A stretch of DNA of 43,948 bases, from NCBI GenBank assembly GCA_020353055.1, contig CP070686.1, positions 1,478,944-1,522,891 on the forward strand. Reading direction: 5' to 3'. Position numbers and translations under genes: made by a program. This DNA comes from Caldifarciminota bacterium (GTDB lineage Bacteria > Hydrothermota > Tepidihabitantia > SM23-42). The notes below the pieces were generated by a model. The model saw nothing but the letters and a program-made list of their open reading frames with translations. It was not told where the DNA came from and ran no database searches. Numbering within the stretch: position 1 is the stretch's first letter; each line of letters begins with the position of its first letter. Below are positions 25,982 to 34,842 of this stretch, in pieces.

Positions 25982-27333
25982 TGCAACTTATGAACGTTCT
26001 CATCGTTGAAGATGAAAAAAACCAGAGGACCCTTCTCAGACGAACGCTCGAAAGGCACGACTATTCAGTTCAGGAAGCGGAAAACGGCAATGATGCCGTG
26101 GCTAAATTCGAGCGAGGTGAATTTGACATAGTGCTACTCGACCAGCGACTCCCGGACATGACCGGCATAGAAGTACTCACGAAAATCCACAAGGAGAATC
26201 CGATGATCCCGGTCATAATCGTCACCGCTTTTGCCAACGTCCGTGACGCCGTCGACGCAATGAAGAAAGGTGCTTTTCATTACCTGACGAAACCGGTGGA
26301 CGTGGACGAACTCCTGCTCTCAATGAAAAATGCCCTCGAGACATTGGCTCTAAAAAGAGAGAATGTGGAGTTACGCAACAATCTCAGAGAAAAATATCGT
26401 TACGATAAAATCATATATGCTTCCGGTACAATGGAGGAAGTGCTCTCGCTATCGTTCCGTGCAGCAAAAAGCGACGCTAACGTACTGGTTACCGGCGAAA
26501 GCGGTACTGGCAAAGAGCTGGTCGCGGGAGCAATCCATAATCTCTCACCGAGAAAAAATAATCACTTCGTAAGCGCGCATCTCGCCGCTCTACCCGAAAC
26601 CCTCATTGAGGCGGAACTGTTCGGACACGAGAAAGGAGCATTCACCGGTGCCGACCGTAGAAGAATCGGAAAGTTCGAATTCGCATCTGGCGGTACAATT
26701 TTCCTCGATGAGATCGGAGAACTACCCCCAGGGATTCAGGTTAAACTCCTGAGAGTAATCCAGGATAAAAGTATTACCCGGCTCGGCTCTAATGAGGATA
26801 TTGAAGTGGATGTGCGACTCGTCTGCGCTACGAACAAGAATATAGAAGAAGAAATCCAGTCAGGTAAATTCCGTCAAGATCTATTCTACCGGCTCAATGT
26901 GATACGAATCCACGTTCCCCCGTTACGCGAACGGAAAGAAGACATCCCAATACTCGTCGATCAGTTCATACGAACGCATGCTCAAAAAGAACAGAAAAAT
27001 ATCGGCGGCATCACCGACGAGGCGATGAAAATCTTGTTGAAGTACCACTTCCCCGGTAACGTGAGGGAGCTTCAAAACATGATCGAAAGAGCGATAGTGT
27101 TAACTCGCGGCGAATTAATCACAAAGGATGAACTGCCAATATCGATAGCCGATATGCCAAAATCGGCGGTCTCTGGTAAGCTCAATGCAGCCGTTTCCAG
27201 GATCGAGAAAGAAATGATCGTTGACGCGTTGAATAGAACGAAAGGTAATCAGACAAAGGCGGCTTCGGAACTCGGTATTTCAGAGCGGGTTTTGCGATAC
27301 AAAATAAAAAAGTACAAAATTTCCTCCAGATAG
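25978..27333 (+). CDS. Sigma54-dependent response regulator, NtrC family
   Basis: The 451-residue protein has three parts. The receiver domain (about 1-125) has acidic pocket Glu11/Asp12, phosphoacceptor Asp55 in LLDQRLPD, Thr83 and Lys105. The AAA+ domain has Walker A GESGTGKE (173-180), the sigma54-contacting loop GAFTGA (220-225) and Walker B IFLDE (241-245). A Fis-type helix-turn-helix ends the protein ([20 protein letters not shown]). All key residues are intact, so it should activate RpoN promoters on phosphorylation by the kinase whose gene it overlaps. A sigma54-like promoter with an upstream inverted repeat lies before the first gene of the module (22648-22742) and is its most obvious target. 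Confidence 0.94.
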   Translation: MMQLMNVLIVEDEKNQRTLLRRTLERHDYSVQEAENGNDAVAKFERGEFDIVLLDQRLPDMTGIEVLTKIHKENPMIPVIIVTAFANVRDAVDAMKKGAFHYLTKPVDVDELLLSMKNALETLALKRENVELRNNLREKYRYDKIIYASGTMEEVLSLSFRAAKSDANVLVTGESGTGKELVAGAIHNLSPRKNNHFVSAHLAALPETLIEAELFGHEKGAFTGADRRRIGKFEFASGGTIFLDEIGELPPGIQVKLLRVIQDKSITRLGSNEDIEVDVRLVCATNKNIEEEIQSGKFRQDLFYRLNVIRIHVPPLRERKEDIPILVDQFIRTHAQKEQKNIGGITDEAMKILLKYHFPGNVRELQNMIERAIVLTRGELITKDELPISIADMPKSAVSGKLNAAVSRIEKEMIVDALNRTKGNQTKAASELGISERVLRYKIKKYKISSR

Positions 27334-27390
27334 AATCACTGACACATATTTCGTTTATATGAAGGGACCATCACCAATGAAGGTCACATC

Positions 27391-27418
27391 TTGAAAATAC
27401 CTTAATTTTGCGTATAAT
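27391..27418 (+). promoter_or_regulatory. Promoter of the GlcD-type flavoprotein gene
   Basis: TTGAAA (27391-27396), 16 bases, TATAAT (27413-27418). The GTG start at 27427 follows after eight bases with no Shine-Dalgarno sequence, so the mRNA should be leaderless. Confidence 0.65.
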
Positions 27419-27426
27419 AGCCATCC

Positions 27427-28830
27427 GTGAAATACAAGAAAGTCGACCATCAAATAACCGATAAACTTCGCGCGATCGTCGGAGCAGAAAATATTGTTAC
27501 AGACCCTGAAGCGCTCGAGAACTATTCACACGACGAAACACCGCTGTACAGCTCCATGCCCGAGATTGCCGTAAAATGCACTTCCACTGAACAGGTTTCC
27601 GGAGTCATGCGTATCGCCCACGAGAATTGCATCCCGGTCACCCCGCGCGGCGGCGGTACTTGTTTGTCGGCCGGCGCGGTACCCGTATATGGTGGCATAG
27701 TATTGTCGCTCGAGAAAATGACGAAAATAATTGAAATTGACAGAGACAACATGATGGTCGTGGTGGAAACCGGTATCGTAACCGAACAATTGGGCAAAGA
27801 ACTGGCCAAGCAGGGCTTGTTTTTTCCTCCGGATCCGGTGAGCCTCGATTCATGCACGATCGGCGGTAACATAGCCGAGTGTGCCGGAGGACCAAGAGCG
27901 ATGAAATACGGCGTCACAAGAAACTATGTAACTGGGATAGTTGCGGTTCTGGCTGACGGCTCGGTCGCAAAAATGGGCGGCAAACTGCTCAAAAACGTGA
28001 CGGGCTACGACCTGATAAACCTCATCGTCGGTTCCGAAGGCACCCTGGCCATCGTCACGGAAGCGACGATCAGGATCCTGCCTCTCCCCAAGATAGTTGT
28101 CGACCTGCTCATTCCCTTTGTATGCGTCGAGGACGCAACCAACTTCACCGTCGAACTGCTTCAAACAGATATTATGCCGGCCGCGATCGAATTCATGGAA
28201 GGCGATGTGGTCAGAATAGTGTCAAAATACCTGAAAAAGGAAATTCCGTACATGAATGCAAATGCCCACACCATAGTTGAAGTCGATGGTAATGAAAAAC
28301 CGAAAATTCAAGCGATCTACAGTCGTATTGGGGATCTGGCATTGAGACACGGAGCACTCGATGTTCTGGTCGGCGAAGGGACAAGAGATAGAGATAAGAT
28401 CTGGGAACCGCGGAAAAAAATCGGTGATACACTGAAGGACCTTACAAAAAACGTAACCCGCGAGGACCTCGTCGTGCCAAAGAAGCAAATCCCGCAGCTC
28501 ATAAGAGGATTGAAGAACTGCGCTAAAAAGTATGAAGCAAAGGTCTTTGCTTTCGGCCACCTCGGTGACGGAAACATACACGCCGACGTGAGTGTCGAGA
28601 AGACAAAACAACTCACGGCATCTGAAATCGACAAGATGCGACGCGAGATGTACGAAACAGCCATTTCATTGGGTGGAACGATAACCGCAGAGCACGGTGT
28701 GGGACTTTCAAAAATACCCTATATCGGCATTGCCATTGAAGAAAAGCAAATTGATTTAATGAGAAAAATAAAAACAATTTTCGACCCGAAGAACATATTG
28801 AATCCGGGAAAAATATTTCCAAACTCATGA
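27427..28830 (+). CDS. FAD-linked oxidase, GlcD / D-lactate dehydrogenase type
   Basis: This 467-residue flavoprotein has the PCMH-type FAD-binding domain (PVTPRGGGTCLSAGAVPVYG, then FPPDPVSLDSCTIGGNIAE and GYDLINLIVGSEGTLAIVTE). The GlcD C-terminal domain has GHLGDGNIHADV and TAEHGVGLSKIPY, whose histidines are conserved in 2-hydroxyacid dehydrogenases. It would oxidise a D-2-hydroxyacid such as lactate or glycolate in the cytoplasm. Electrons may pass to the HdrBC-type iron-sulfur proteins encoded 1.4 kb downstream, since GlcD-like proteins often pair with CCG-domain proteins; that link is inference. The GTG is set by the promoter eight bases upstream. Length is normal. Confidence 0.9.
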   Translation: MKYKKVDHQITDKLRAIVGAENIVTDPEALENYSHDETPLYSSMPEIAVKCTSTEQVSGVMRIAHENCIPVTPRGGGTCLSAGAVPVYGGIVLSLEKMTKIIEIDRDNMMVVVETGIVTEQLGKELAKQGLFFPPDPVSLDSCTIGGNIAECAGGPRAMKYGVTRNYVTGIVAVLADGSVAKMGGKLLKNVTGYDLINLIVGSEGTLAIVTEATIRILPLPKIVVDLLIPFVCVEDATNFTVELLQTDIMPAAIEFMEGDVVRIVSKYLKKEIPYMNANAHTIVEVDGNEKPKIQAIYSRIGDLALRHGALDVLVGEGTRDRDKIWEPRKKIGDTLKDLTKNVTREDLVVPKKQIPQLIRGLKNCAKKYEAKVFAFGHLGDGNIHADVSVEKTKQLTASEIDKMRREMYETAISLGGTITAEHGVGLSKIPYIGIAIEEKQIDLMRKIKTIFDPKNILNPGKIFPNS

Positions 28831-28986
28831 GTTTGGTCTATAGCGGTGATGAATGCAAGTATCTCCCGAGCAGCAGGCTCGATAGAGATAAAAGAAGGAT
28901 CATAGTGATGGTTGGTGGTAGCGCGGATACGTGATTCTCCAGCATCTCAATCCCAACCCATTACTTGCTTTTGTGAAAGGAGAAAG

Positions 28987-30039
28987 ATGAATTTACTGAA
29001 TTTGGATAAACTGCCAGGACAGGACTCGATGCTCATATTTCATGCGCTGGCGAGAATGGGCTTTGAGGGATTGATCATCGTATCTCCTGCCCGGCCACTG
29101 GTGAGCGTCGGCTATTTTCAGGATACGGACAAAGAAGTTGACCTGGATTACTGTAAAAAAAACAACATTCCAGTCATGCGAAGAGAGGTCGGCGGCGGCG
29201 CCACCTATCTCGACGGTGACCAGATATTCTATCAAGTAGTATGGAATGCTAAAAATCCAAAATTCCCAAGGAACATAAAGGAAATCTTCAGCTATCTTTC
29301 AGAACCTCCTTGCCAGACGTACCGGAAGTTTGGTATAAACGCTACATTTCGTGCGGAAAACGATATCGTGACTGACAAAGGTAAAAAAATTGCCGGTGAA
29401 GGTGGAGGTGACATTGGAGATTCAATGGTCTTTGTCGGAGGCATATTAATGGATTTCGACTACGAGACCATGAGTCGTGTACTCAAAGTCCCCGATGAAA
29501 AGTTTCGTGACAAGATATACAAAAGTATGGAAGAAAATCTAACAACGATGAAACGTGAACTTGGGGTAATCCCGCCAAGAGCAGAAATAAAGAGAGTACT
29601 CACAGAGAAGTTCGAAAAAATCCTCGGACGATTAGAACCCGTGGAACTCGATGATATGACAATATCGAAGATCAAAGAGATCGAAGAATGGTTCACGTCT
29701 GATTCTTTCCTTCACAAGAAAACCCCTCGCATTCCCCAGGGCGTTAAAATCAAGGAAGGCATTGAAATTCTTTATGGCTTATACAAGGCAAAAGGAGGAT
29801 TGATAAGAAGTGCCGAAGAGATCGAAAATAAGCAAAAGATCAGGGATATCGTGGTCTCTGGAGATTTCAATCTCTTTCCCAAAGAAGCTCTAAATGATGT
29901 GGAAAATGCATTGAAAAACAAGGACTTCGACGAGAAAACAATCAAGAGAGAGATAGTTCGAACCTACGAGAAGAAGAAGATCGAATCGCCTGGTGTCGGG
30001 CCTGAGGATATAGCCAAGACCGTTGCCGAAGCCAAGTAA
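28987..30039 (+). CDS. Lipoate-protein-ligase-family protein with C-terminal extension
   Basis: This 350-residue protein has a BPL/LplA-type catalytic domain in residues about 1-210: VSVGYFQDTDKEVDLDYCKK, the acyl-adenylate loop RREVGGGATYLDGDQIFYQ and the lysine region GKKIAGEGGGDIGDSMVFVG. The GGG loop has Val where LplA has Ser, as in a distinct branch of the family. About 140 further residues are charged and helical. It should attach lipoate or octanoate to a carrier lysine, but no lipoyl-domain protein is encoded in the window. The ATG at 28987 has AAAGGAG five bases upstream; a longer reading to 28912 is rejected. It sits between the GlcD-type gene and the Hdr genes. Lipoate ligases of related type occur with sulfur-oxidising Hdr-like systems, so a link is possible but unproven. 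Confidence 0.83.
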   Translation: MNLLNLDKLPGQDSMLIFHALARMGFEGLIIVSPARPLVSVGYFQDTDKEVDLDYCKKNNIPVMRREVGGGATYLDGDQIFYQVVWNAKNPKFPRNIKEIFSYLSEPPCQTYRKFGINATFRAENDIVTDKGKKIAGEGGGDIGDSMVFVGGILMDFDYETMSRVLKVPDEKFRDKIYKSMEENLTTMKRELGVIPPRAEIKRVLTEKFEKILGRLEPVELDDMTISKIKEIEEWFTSDSFLHKKTPRIPQGVKIKEGIEILYGLYKAKGGLIRSAEEIENKQKIRDIVVSGDFNLFPKEALNDVENALKNKDFDEKTIKREIVRTYEKKKIESPGVGPEDIAKTVAEAK

Positions 30040-30103
30040 AGCGATATGATCAAAGGTCCGCCGTACGCCGGTCTTCGTATGGCGCTCAGCTGCGTAGTAA
30101 GGA

Positions 30104-30131
30104 TTGACATAACTGCTTATATGCATATAAT
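30104..30131 (+). promoter_or_regulatory. Consensus promoter of the hdrCBA genes
   Basis: TTGACA (30104-30109), 16 bases, TATAAT (30126-30131), a perfect match to both sigma70 hexamers. The predicted start is near 30138, giving a leader of about 134 bases before the HdrC start. Confidence 0.75.
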
Positions 30132-30147
30132 TACCACTGAATTATCT

Positions 30148-30217
30148 GAATGAGGCGGGATCGAAAGAGCAATCCAGGGTCGAACGACATAAAAGGCTCA
30201 CAAACTTTCCCTCATTC
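30148..30217 (+). other. Inverted repeat in the hdrCBA leader
   Basis: GAATGAGG (30148-30155) and its exact complement CCTCATTC (30210-30217) could close a structure around 54 bases of leader RNA. No known riboswitch class was recognised. A 28-codon open frame (30150-30236) without a Shine-Dalgarno sequence overlaps it. The rest of the 232-base gap 30040-30271 holds the promoter and the HdrC ribosome-binding site. Confidence 0.35.
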
Positions 30218-30271
30218 TTATCAAATAATAAAATAGTCTACTAGATTGTCATAATAGGAGATAATTTAATA

Positions 30272-30763
30272 ATGATTGATTTGAGAAAAAGTGACCCGCA
30301 ATTCAAATGGGAAATCGTCAAGAAAGAAGGCGGCGAGGGTTTACTCAAGTGTTTTGGATGCAGCGACTGCGCTGCCAGCTGCCCGGTTCGATATTTTGAC
30401 GAACGCTATAACCCACGCAAAATAATCCGATTCACCCTCTTGGGTATGAAAGATGTCGTCTTGAAATCACCCTTCCTCTGGTTCTGTGCGCATTGCCATG
30501 CCTGCACAGAACGCTGTCCGCAGGGTATCAGAGTCGCAGAATTGATCAATGCAATAAAGAATTATGCGGTAGAGCAGGGATACTGCCCTGAGGGCTACAA
30601 GATGCAGATTGATCTGCTGATGAAAATGGGCCGGCTCTACGAAGTGGAAGATTTTGATCTAAAGAAACGCCAGCGGCTTGGCTTGCCACCGATTGATAAG
30701 ACGATACCGGAGGTTGCTAAGATATTAGAGTCGACAAATATCCTAAAGGTCCTGAAGAAATGA
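30272..30763 (+). CDS. hdrC: Heterodisulfide-reductase subunit C-like iron-sulfur protein
   Basis: This 163-residue protein has two four-cysteine motifs for [4Fe-4S] clusters: Cys27-30-33-37 (CFGCSDCAASCPV) and Cys72-75-78-82 (CAHCHACTERCPQ). Length and spacing match HdrC. It relays electrons between the bifurcating flavin of HdrA and the catalytic HdrB subunit. The ATG at 30272 is preceded by AGGAG at a long spacing of about 11 bases. The stop overlaps the HdrB start by four bases, so subunit synthesis is coupled. In methanogens the final acceptor is CoM-S-S-CoB; in a bacterium the acceptor is unknown. Confidence 0.92.
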   Translation: MIDLRKSDPQFKWEIVKKEGGEGLLKCFGCSDCAASCPVRYFDERYNPRKIIRFTLLGMKDVVLKSPFLWFCAHCHACTERCPQGIRVAELINAIKNYAVEQGYCPEGYKMQIDLLMKMGRLYEVEDFDLKKRQRLGLPPIDKTIPEVAKILESTNILKVLKK

Positions 30764-31620
30764 ACAAGTATGCTATTTTCTTAGGTTGTACCGTACCTGT
30801 CCGGGCACAACATTATGAACTCAGTGCCCGCAATGTCGCCAAAGAGCTCGGCATCGATTTGGTGGAAATGCCTGGTGCATCATGCTGCGGATTTCCCCTG
30901 AAAGCAGTCGAGGCAGAGACAGCACTTCTTATTGCCGCACGGAATATAGCTCTTGCCAGCAAAATGAAACTCGATGTCATCACCCTCTGCAATTCATGTA
31001 CCGCAATGCTCTCTGATGCGCAAGCACAACTCGGCAATGAAGAATTTCACAGCAAATTCAAAAAGGTAGGTCTGTCATACCCTAACGAAGTCAGAGTACG
31101 ACATTTCGTACGCATGCTTTATGAAGACATCGGCATCGAGAAAATTGGAAAAGCAGTGAAGAAACCGTTGAGCAGTTTGAAAATAATGCCGCATTATGGA
31201 TGTCATTACATGCGACCTTCTAACCTATACGGTTTCGATAACGTTGAAACACCTCACACGCTGGACGAACTGGTGAGCGTAACCGGTGCCGAATCTGTGA
31301 ATTACGCAGATAAGAAGATGTGCTGCGGAGGCTCTGTGCTCGGTGTCGATGAAGAACTGGCAATAACCATGGCAAATCACAAACTCAGTATCGCAAAGGA
31401 TAATGGCGTCGACGCGATCGCCTCGATATGTCCGTTCTGCACGGTGATGTACGAAGACAATCAACGTAAAGCCGAGGCGCAGTTCGCAAAGCAGTATGGT
31501 ATTCCTGTGCTGTACTACCCCCAACTTCTTGGTTTGAGCCTGGGACTGGACGGTAACGCCGTAGGGCTGAAGTTCAACAGAATTAAATCGGATAGTATGA
31601 TGGAGAAACTGGCGCGGTGA
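30760..31620 (+). CDS. hdrB: Heterodisulfide-reductase subunit B-like protein
   Basis: This 286-residue protein has two complete CCG domains. The first uses Cys10, Cys42-Cys43, Cys77 and Cys80; the second uses Cys148, Cys188-Cys189, Cys224 and Cys227. In methanogen HdrB these ligate two non-cubane [4Fe-4S] clusters that split the disulfide. With every ligand present, the protein should be catalytically competent, but toward an unidentified disulfide or similar acceptor. It overlaps HdrC by four bases and lies four bases before HdrA, so it belongs to one operon. Confidence 0.92.
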   Translation: MNKYAIFLGCTVPVRAQHYELSARNVAKELGIDLVEMPGASCCGFPLKAVEAETALLIAARNIALASKMKLDVITLCNSCTAMLSDAQAQLGNEEFHSKFKKVGLSYPNEVRVRHFVRMLYEDIGIEKIGKAVKKPLSSLKIMPHYGCHYMRPSNLYGFDNVETPHTLDELVSVTGAESVNYADKKMCCGGSVLGVDEELAITMANHKLSIAKDNGVDAIASICPFCTVMYEDNQRKAEAQFAKQYGIPVLYYPQLLGLSLGLDGNAVGLKFNRIKSDSMMEKLAR

Positions 31621-31624
31621 AAAA

Positions 31625-33745
31625 ATGAATAACAAAATTAGAGTATTGGTATGCAATTGCCATAATTCGGTAAAAATACCGGAACTAGACCTCGGAGCTG
31701 ACGTAGTTGTCGAACGCCACGATAATCTATGCAATGTAAGACCACAGATCTCCGGCGAAGAAAAGATCGTGATCGCCGGATGCAGCCCCAACCTGCTTGA
31801 AGGAATATATCTCGACGTTAACGCAGAATTCGTTAATATAATCGAACACGTCGCTATGATCGGTCATCCAGCAGAAAAGGCAAAGTGTATGATCATTGCC
31901 GCAATCGAAAAGATAAAGGAGACTGAGCCGATCAAGAAAAAAATATTCGAGGTCAAACACAAAAAGGCACTTGTAATAGGTGGCGGAATAGCCGGTATCG
32001 AGGTCGCCTTCCAGTTGAGCAAGAATGGCGTAGGTGTCACGTTGGTAGAGAAAAATCCGTTCTTGGGCGGAACCGTGGCAAAACTTGACCGGCTATACCC
32101 TGAGGGAACGCCGTACAGTCACACACTCATGCCACTGATAAACAACTTGGAGTCCTGCAAAGACCTCGAGCGCCGCGTCAACACCACTGTTACCGAGGTC
32201 AAAGGCAGGCCCGGTGATTACCATATTGTACTGAGTACAAGCCCTCGGGGAGTGACCGAGTGCATCAACTGCGGCAAGTGCGTAGATGTCTGTCCGGTCG
32301 AAGTCGATGACGACGGGAAAAAACGAAAAGCGATATACTATGTCCCCACATACCCGGATTGTTATGCCATCGACTTTGAAACCTGCACCAAATGCGGCGA
32401 ATGTGTCAAGGTTTGTCCCGGTAAGATCGACCTCAACGAAAAAAACAAAGAATCCGAGACAAACGTCGGCGCAATTGTTGTGGCCACTGGACTGAATTGG
32501 TACGATATCAACAAAGTAGAAGAATATGGCTACGGGCGTCTGGAAGGTGTAATGAAAACCTTGGAATTCGAGCGTGCTGTAGCGTCAGGAACACTGCATC
32601 CGAAAAAAGTCGCCATCATCTATTGCGCGGGGTCTCGCGACTCTAATCATCTACCCTACTGCTCGAAGATCTGCTGTTTACTGGGATTGAAAGAGGCAAA
32701 ATTAGTCAAAGACCGCTTTCCCGAAGCAGAAGTCTATGTGATAGCCATGGATATGAGAAGCTATGGTACCTTCGAATATCTATATAACAAACTTCGAGAC
32801 AAAGGTGTATCATTTATCAAGGGTAAGCCATCCGAGGTCTTCAAACGCAATGGAAGTCTGGTTGTCCGGACCGAAGATCTCTACACCAACGAACTACTTG
32901 AGATCGACGTGGACAGTGTTGTATTGAGCTCCGGATTTGTCGCCGATAAGGGAACATTTGACAAATTGAACATAAAGTTGAACAATGATTTCCCGATATT
33001 ATTCGAGAATGCTGGATTGGGCAGCCATGAGTTACCCAGGGGTATTTTCACCGCAGGAGCTGCGACTTTCCCGTCTGGTGTTGCTGAAACCCTGATCGAC
33101 GCGCGCAAGGCATCGCACTCAGCTCTCAACCTTCTGAGGGAAGACAGGATCGAAACAAGATTACCCCAGGCAAAGATCGATGACGACCAGTGCAGTCTCT
33201 GCCGTATGTGTATCGGCACCTGTCCATACAACGCGATCTCGATAGTCGACGACAAGATAAAGATCAACGAAGAACTATGTATGGGCTGCGGTATCTGCTC
33301 CGTCACCTGCCCCTCGTATGCAAGCCAATTGGAGGGATGGAATCACCGGGGGCTCTACCAGCAAATACGCGCGCTTGTCGGACAAGGTGATTTACTTGCA
33401 ATAATGTGCCGCTGGTCGGCATACAATGCAACCGAACGAGCAGCGCAGGACAAACTGTCATATGCCGAAAACGTCAAGATTGTACGCGTCCCCTGCACCG
33501 GCGCAGTCGATCCATCCCATGTCATGTTGGCTCTGAATAAAGGCGCACGTGGAGTGCTGATCGGCGGATGTTATCCTGATGCCTGTCACTACGCACGAGG
33601 CAACTTCAGGGCAAAGGCTCGCGAATCTATCTTGCGGATGAATTTAGAGTCGCTCGGAATGGACAAAAATCGCGTAAGGCTCGAGTGGATAGGCAAAGAT
33701 GAAGCAAAAAAATTCGTTGAAATAGCAAAGGAAATGAATAAGTGA
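31625..33745 (+). CDS. hdrA: HdrA-MvhD fusion: flavin-bifurcating subunit with hydrogenase-linking domain
   Basis: This 706-residue protein holds an FAD domain of thioredoxin-reductase type (VIGGGIAGIEV near 117-127). It has an inserted ferredoxin pair (Cys213-216-219-223 and Cys254-257-260-264), the HdrA signature YCAGSRD with PYCSKICC, and a C-terminal ferredoxin pair (Cys523-526-529-533 and 552-555-558-562). Residues about 590-706 are an MvhD/FlpD domain with Cys595, Cys624, Cys649 and Cys654. The FAD is the likely bifurcation site, passing H2 electrons to ferredoxin and to HdrB. One oddity is that the MvhD motif usually reads CxWCxY, but here it is CRWSAY, with Ser598 in place of a cysteine. 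It follows HdrB closely. Confidence 0.93.
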   Translation: MNNKIRVLVCNCHNSVKIPELDLGADVVVERHDNLCNVRPQISGEEKIVIAGCSPNLLEGIYLDVNAEFVNIIEHVAMIGHPAEKAKCMIIAAIEKIKETEPIKKKIFEVKHKKALVIGGGIAGIEVAFQLSKNGVGVTLVEKNPFLGGTVAKLDRLYPEGTPYSHTLMPLINNLESCKDLERRVNTTVTEVKGRPGDYHIVLSTSPRGVTECINCGKCVDVCPVEVDDDGKKRKAIYYVPTYPDCYAIDFETCTKCGECVKVCPGKIDLNEKNKESETNVGAIVVATGLNWYDINKVEEYGYGRLEGVMKTLEFERAVASGTLHPKKVAIIYCAGSRDSNHLPYCSKICCLLGLKEAKLVKDRFPEAEVYVIAMDMRSYGTFEYLYNKLRDKGVSFIKGKPSEVFKRNGSLVVRTEDLYTNELLEIDVDSVVLSSGFVADKGTFDKLNIKLNNDFPILFENAGLGSHELPRGIFTAGAATFPSGVAETLIDARKASHSALNLLREDRIETRLPQAKIDDDQCSLCRMCIGTCPYNAISIVDDKIKINEELCMGCGICSVTCPSYASQLEGWNHRGLYQQIRALVGQGDLLAIMCRWSAYNATERAAQDKLSYAENVKIVRVPCTGAVDPSHVMLALNKGARGVLIGGCYPDACHYARGNFRAKARESILRMNLESLGMDKNRVRLEWIGKDEAKKFVEIAKEMNK

Positions 33746-33805
33746 AAGAAAAAATACACAAAATACCTAAATGCCTGAATGTCCTATGTTACATTAACGA
33801 GGATA

Positions 33806-33833
33806 TTGAAAATTTCACGAAAATTAGTATAAT
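33806..33833 (+). promoter_or_regulatory. Promoter of the hydrogenase genes
   Basis: TTGAAA (33806-33811), 16 bases, TATAAT (33828-33833). The leader to ATG 33876 is about 36 bases and ends with AAAGGAGG. It gives mvhGA expression independent of hdrCBA. Confidence 0.65.
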
Positions 33834-33875
33834 CATACATTCGCTGCGTTCTGTTTTGCAGAAAGGAGGAAATAA

Positions 33876-34841
33876 ATGGCTAAGCCATTAGTCGCATTTT
33901 ACTGGTGTGCCTCCTGCGGTGGCTGTGAAGAATCAGTCGTTGACCTTGCCGAAGACATTTTGAAGGTTGTCGATGCAGTAGAATTCAGGCTCTTCCCGGT
34001 CGCCATGGATTTTAAATATTCAGATGTCGAGGCATTGCCGGACAAAGGACTTGCAGTTAGCTTCATTAATGGTGCAATTCGTACAGAGGAACAGAAACGG
34101 CTTGCCGAACTGTTACGTAAGAAATCACAACTCGTTGTTGCCTACGGGGCATGTGCCCATCTCGGTGGCATCCCCGGACTTGCCAATGTGACAAATCGAA
34201 AGGAAATCTTTGAGACGGCTTACAAAAATACGCCTTCGACCGCAAATCCGAAAGGCATCTATCCGCAAACCGCGACCGAAACAAAATACGGCAAACTGAC
34301 CTTACCCGAGATATTCGATACCGTACATACCCTTGACCAAACGATCGATGTCGATTACTACCTGCCCGGTTGCGCGCCGCCGCCAGATCTGGTGATGAAA
34401 GCGATATTGGCAATACTGGAAGGCAATCTGCCAGCCAAAGGTTCTGTCCTCACATCTGATAAAGCATTGTGTGAAACTTGTGAAAGAAACAAATCAAAGC
34501 CGGATAAGCTGGCCATCAAGGATATCAAGAGGATCTCGCACGTTATTGCCGACCCGGAAAAATGTTTTCTCGCCGAGGGTATCATTTGCCTTGGCCCAGC
34601 CACGCGTGGTGGATGTGGTGAAAGATGCATTAATGCCAATATGCCATGCCGGGGTTGTTTCGGCCCGACCCGCGAGGTCAAGGACATGGGTGCCAGATTC
34701 CTGTCCGGGCTCGCCTCAATCATCGACGTCGATGACGAAGCCGAAGTTGAGAAAATCGCCCAGTCGGTTATCGACCCGATCGGCTTGTTCTACATGTACT
34801 CTTTGCCGAGTTCAATCATCAACCGAAAACAGGGGGTATAA
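33876..34841 (+). CDS. mvhG: [NiFe] hydrogenase small subunit, MvhG type
   Basis: This 321-residue protein has no Tat signal and is cytoplasmic. The proximal cluster motif is WCASCGGCEES (Cys11, Cys14, Cys17), followed by AYGACAHLGG and PGCAPPPD. Further clusters use the C-terminal stretch with EKCFLAEGIICLGPA, GGCGERCINA and PCRGCFGP. It passes electrons from the nickel site in the large subunit to the MvhD domain of the HdrA fusion. It is one base away from the large-subunit start and has its own promoter and a strong AAAGGAGG. Group 3c assignment rests on the neighbouring hdr genes and on subunit size. Confidence 0.92.
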   Translation: MAKPLVAFYWCASCGGCEESVVDLAEDILKVVDAVEFRLFPVAMDFKYSDVEALPDKGLAVSFINGAIRTEEQKRLAELLRKKSQLVVAYGACAHLGGIPGLANVTNRKEIFETAYKNTPSTANPKGIYPQTATETKYGKLTLPEIFDTVHTLDQTIDVDYYLPGCAPPPDLVMKAILAILEGNLPAKGSVLTSDKALCETCERNKSKPDKLAIKDIKRISHVIADPEKCFLAEGIICLGPATRGGCGERCINANMPCRGCFGPTREVKDMGARFLSGLASIIDVDDEAEVEKIAQSVIDPIGLFYMYSLPSSIINRKQGV

Positions 34842-34842
34842 C

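Noticed and set aside
28867-28881. CGAGC / GCTCG hairpin after the GlcD-type gene
   Set aside because: Short stem and no T-run, so a terminator cannot be claimed.
30150-30236. A 28-codon open frame in the hdrCBA leader
   Set aside because: No Shine-Dalgarno sequence and no recognisable peptide; kept only as part of the leader observation.
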